A stretch of 36,014 bases of DNA, taken from assembly GCA_944326305.1 (NCBI GenBank), contig CALVDL010000028.1:1-36014 (forward strand), written 5' to 3'. The notes below the pieces were generated by a model, which was given only the letters and a program-made list of their open reading frames with translations, was not told the origin of the DNA and made no database searches. The stretch comes from an uncultured Bacteroidales bacterium (lineage in GTDB: Bacteria; Bacteroidota; Bacteroidia; Bacteroidales; UBA932). Below are positions 34,398 through 36,014 of this stretch, one piece after another. Made by a program: the position numbers and the translations under genes. Position 1 is the stretch's first letter, and each line of letters opens with the position of its first letter.

Positions 34398-35837
34398 ATG
34401 GACATGGATTTTTCTGGAATACTGACATATATGCGTCCTGAGCTCGCCCTGATGGCAGCCATGGTGATTGCATTCCTGTATGACCTCATTGCAGGAAAGA
34501 GTGCACGCAAATTCTTCAATCCGCTGATGGCCGTCCTGATGCTCGCCTGCACTGCAGCCTGCGTCATCCCGTTCCCGAAGGAATCCGGGGAGGTGTTCGG
34601 CGGCATGTATTCATACGAGCCTGTACACAGCATCATCAAGGCAGTGCTGGCTTCAGGCACTCTCATCGTGCTGCTCCAGGCGGACACCTGGCTCAAGAGG
34701 GAAGACACCGGGTTCAAGAGGGGGGAATTCTATGTGCTGACGCTCTCCACCCTCCTGGGCATGTTCTTCATGATCAGCGCAGGGCACTTCCTGATGTTCT
34801 TCATAGGAATGGAACTGGCATCCGTGCCGATGGCATGCCTGGTGGCGTTCGACAAATACAAGAAGAACTCGGCCGAGGCCGGGGCGAAGTTCATACTCAG
34901 CGCCCTGTTCTCCAGCGGGCTGATGCTCTACGGAATCTCGTTCCTGTACGGCACCTGCGGCACACTCTACTTCAGTGACATGCCACAGCACCTGACAGGC
35001 TCCGCCCTGCAGATAATGGCCTTCGTGTTCTTCTTCTCAGGCCTGGGATTCAAGATTTCGCTGGTGCCGTTCCACCTGTGGACTGCAGATACATACCAGG
35101 GAGCCCCGACTGCCGTGACATCATACCTTTCAGTCATCTCCAAAGGCTCTGCGGCATTCGTGCTGATGGCCGTGCTGGTAAAGGTATTCGCCCCTATGGT
35201 GGAGCAGTGGCAGGCGGCCCTGTATGCGGTGGTCATCCTGAGCATCACAGTGGCCAACCTCTTTGCCGTAAGGCAGCAGGACCTCAAGCGCTTCCTCGCC
35301 TTCTCGTCCATCTCGCAGGCAGGATACATCATGCTGGCGGTGATAAGCGGCTCGTCGTTCGGAATGACATCCCTGATATTCTATGTGCTGGTATATCTGG
35401 CGGCCAACCTGGCGGCATTCGGGGTCATCTCCACAGTCGAGCAGCACAGCGGCGGCAAGGTGAACATGTCGGACTACAACGGCCTTTACAGGACAAACCC
35501 GAAGCTCGCCGTGGTGATGACGCTCGCCCTGTTCTCCCTGGCGGGGATACCTCCCTTCGCAGGCTTCTTCTCGAAGTTTTTCGTGTTCGCCGCAGCTTTC
35601 AAGGAGGGCTTCCACGTGCTGGTGTTCATAGCTTTGATAAATACGGTGATCTCACTGTACTACTACCTGCTGGTGGTCAAGGCCATGTTCATCACCCCTA
35701 ACGACTCCCCTGTCGCCGCTTTCCGCAGCGACTGCAGCACCCGCATCAGTCTGGTTCTGTGCCTGGCCGGAATCCTGCTCCTGGGAATCGTCAGCTCGGT
35801 TTACGACGGGATCAACCTGTTCTCGTTCGGGCTGTAG
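34398..35837 (+). CDS. nuoN: NADH-quinone oxidoreductase subunit N
   Basis: The 479-residue third antiporter-like subunit has [20 protein letters not shown] with the TM5 glutamate, [20 protein letters not shown] and then [15 protein letters not shown] with its lysine. The C-terminal half contains [20 protein letters not shown]. It starts one base after the nuoM stop and is the last nuo gene visible. No nuoE, nuoF or nuoG is found on either side. Confidence 0.97.
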   Translation: MDMDFSGILTYMRPELALMAAMVIAFLYDLIAGKSARKFFNPLMAVLMLACTAACVIPFPKESGEVFGGMYSYEPVHSIIKAVLASGTLIVLLQADTWLKREDTGFKRGEFYVLTLSTLLGMFFMISAGHFLMFFIGMELASVPMACLVAFDKYKKNSAEAGAKFILSALFSSGLMLYGISFLYGTCGTLYFSDMPQHLTGSALQIMAFVFFFSGLGFKISLVPFHLWTADTYQGAPTAVTSYLSVISKGSAAFVLMAVLVKVFAPMVEQWQAALYAVVILSITVANLFAVRQQDLKRFLAFSSISQAGYIMLAVISGSSFGMTSLIFYVLVYLAANLAAFGVISTVEQHSGGKVNMSDYNGLYRTNPKLAVVMTLALFSLAGIPPFAGFFSKFFVFAAAFKEGFHVLVFIALINTVISLYYYLLVVKAMFITPNDSPVAAFRSDCSTRISLVLCLAGILLLGIVSSVYDGINLFSFGL

Positions 35838-36014
35838 TGGTCCGGGGCTGATCTGACAGACAAAATAATACAATACCGGCAGTGACCGGAAACCCTCCCG
35901 CTTCCGCGGGGCCCTCCCTGTGCGGGCGCAACGTTTCCTTTCCTGACTTCATCACTTTTTTGCGCCATCATATAGCGCACAATGATAATCAGCGAGTTAC
36001 GTAAAATTATTGGG
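35838..36014. other. Non-coding end of the window with small hairpins
   Basis: No gene is seen. Three short hairpins are present: CCGG/CCGG (35876-35879 with 35886-35889), CCCGC/GCGGG (35897-35901 with 35906-35910) and TGCGC/GCGCA (35961-35965 with 35975-35979). None is followed by a T-tract on the plus strand, so an nuo terminator is not proven, although the first two lie where one is expected. The last 60 bases turn AT-rich and are cut by the window edge. Confidence 0.5.

Noticed and set aside
35961..35979. Terminator at the end of the nuo operon
   Set aside because: The TGCGC/GCGCA hairpin has its T-run upstream rather than downstream on the plus strand, and an A-run downstream on the minus strand, so it fits neither direction.

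Overview
The window is a chromosomal stretch from a member of the Bacteroidota, most likely a gut-type Bacteroidales. The evidence is a SusC/SusD pair with an ECF sigma factor and FecR, a fused FeoA-FeoB, a fused NuoC-NuoD in an nuo set without nuoE/F/G, a BT_3987-type lipoprotein, and promoter -7 boxes of the form TAnnTTTG in front of several genes. The fairly high GC of the housekeeping parts would suit Alistipes or relatives; that is a guess.

Layout. Positions 1-430 hold no gene but are dense in repeats: a composite palindromic repeat (1-254), then four consecutive perfect hairpins (267-350). Next, on the minus strand, come an AraC-type regulator and trpS. Behind a minus-strand terminator at 2511-2540 lies a minus-strand operon read from about 11.95 kb down to 2.57 kb: ECF sigma factor, FecR anti-sigma factor, STN-containing SusC, SusD, an endonuclease/exonuclease/phosphatase-fold lipoprotein and a DUF1735/beta-propeller lipoprotein. 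It reads as a substrate-sensing outer-membrane uptake system with no glycoside hydrolase.

The plus strand then carries a Bcr/CflA-type MFS exporter, a Fur-family regulator, and a three-gene metal-efflux RND system (His-rich adaptor, CusA/CzcA-type pump, TolC-type outer-membrane factor) closed by a clear terminator. After that come a secreted SGNH sialate O-acetylesterase-type enzyme, a small outer-membrane barrel protein with a long structured leader, FeoAB for Fe(II) uptake, and a small unrecognised lipoprotein.

From 25.55 kb to 35.84 kb lies the respiratory complex I set nuoA, B, CD, H, I, J, K, L, M, N. Two intergenic oddities interrupt it: a predicted three-way-junction element between nuoA and nuoB, and, between nuoCD and nuoH, an inverted copy of the repeat that opens the window. 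The last 177 bases have small hairpins but no gene.

I did not find tRNA or rRNA genes, a CRISPR array, or a complete mobile element. Most genes belong to known families. The most unusual material is non-coding: the 28-kb-spaced inverted repeat, the hairpin cluster, the structured leader before the barrel protein, the nuoA-nuoB element, and a direct repeat placed just after two successive stop codons.
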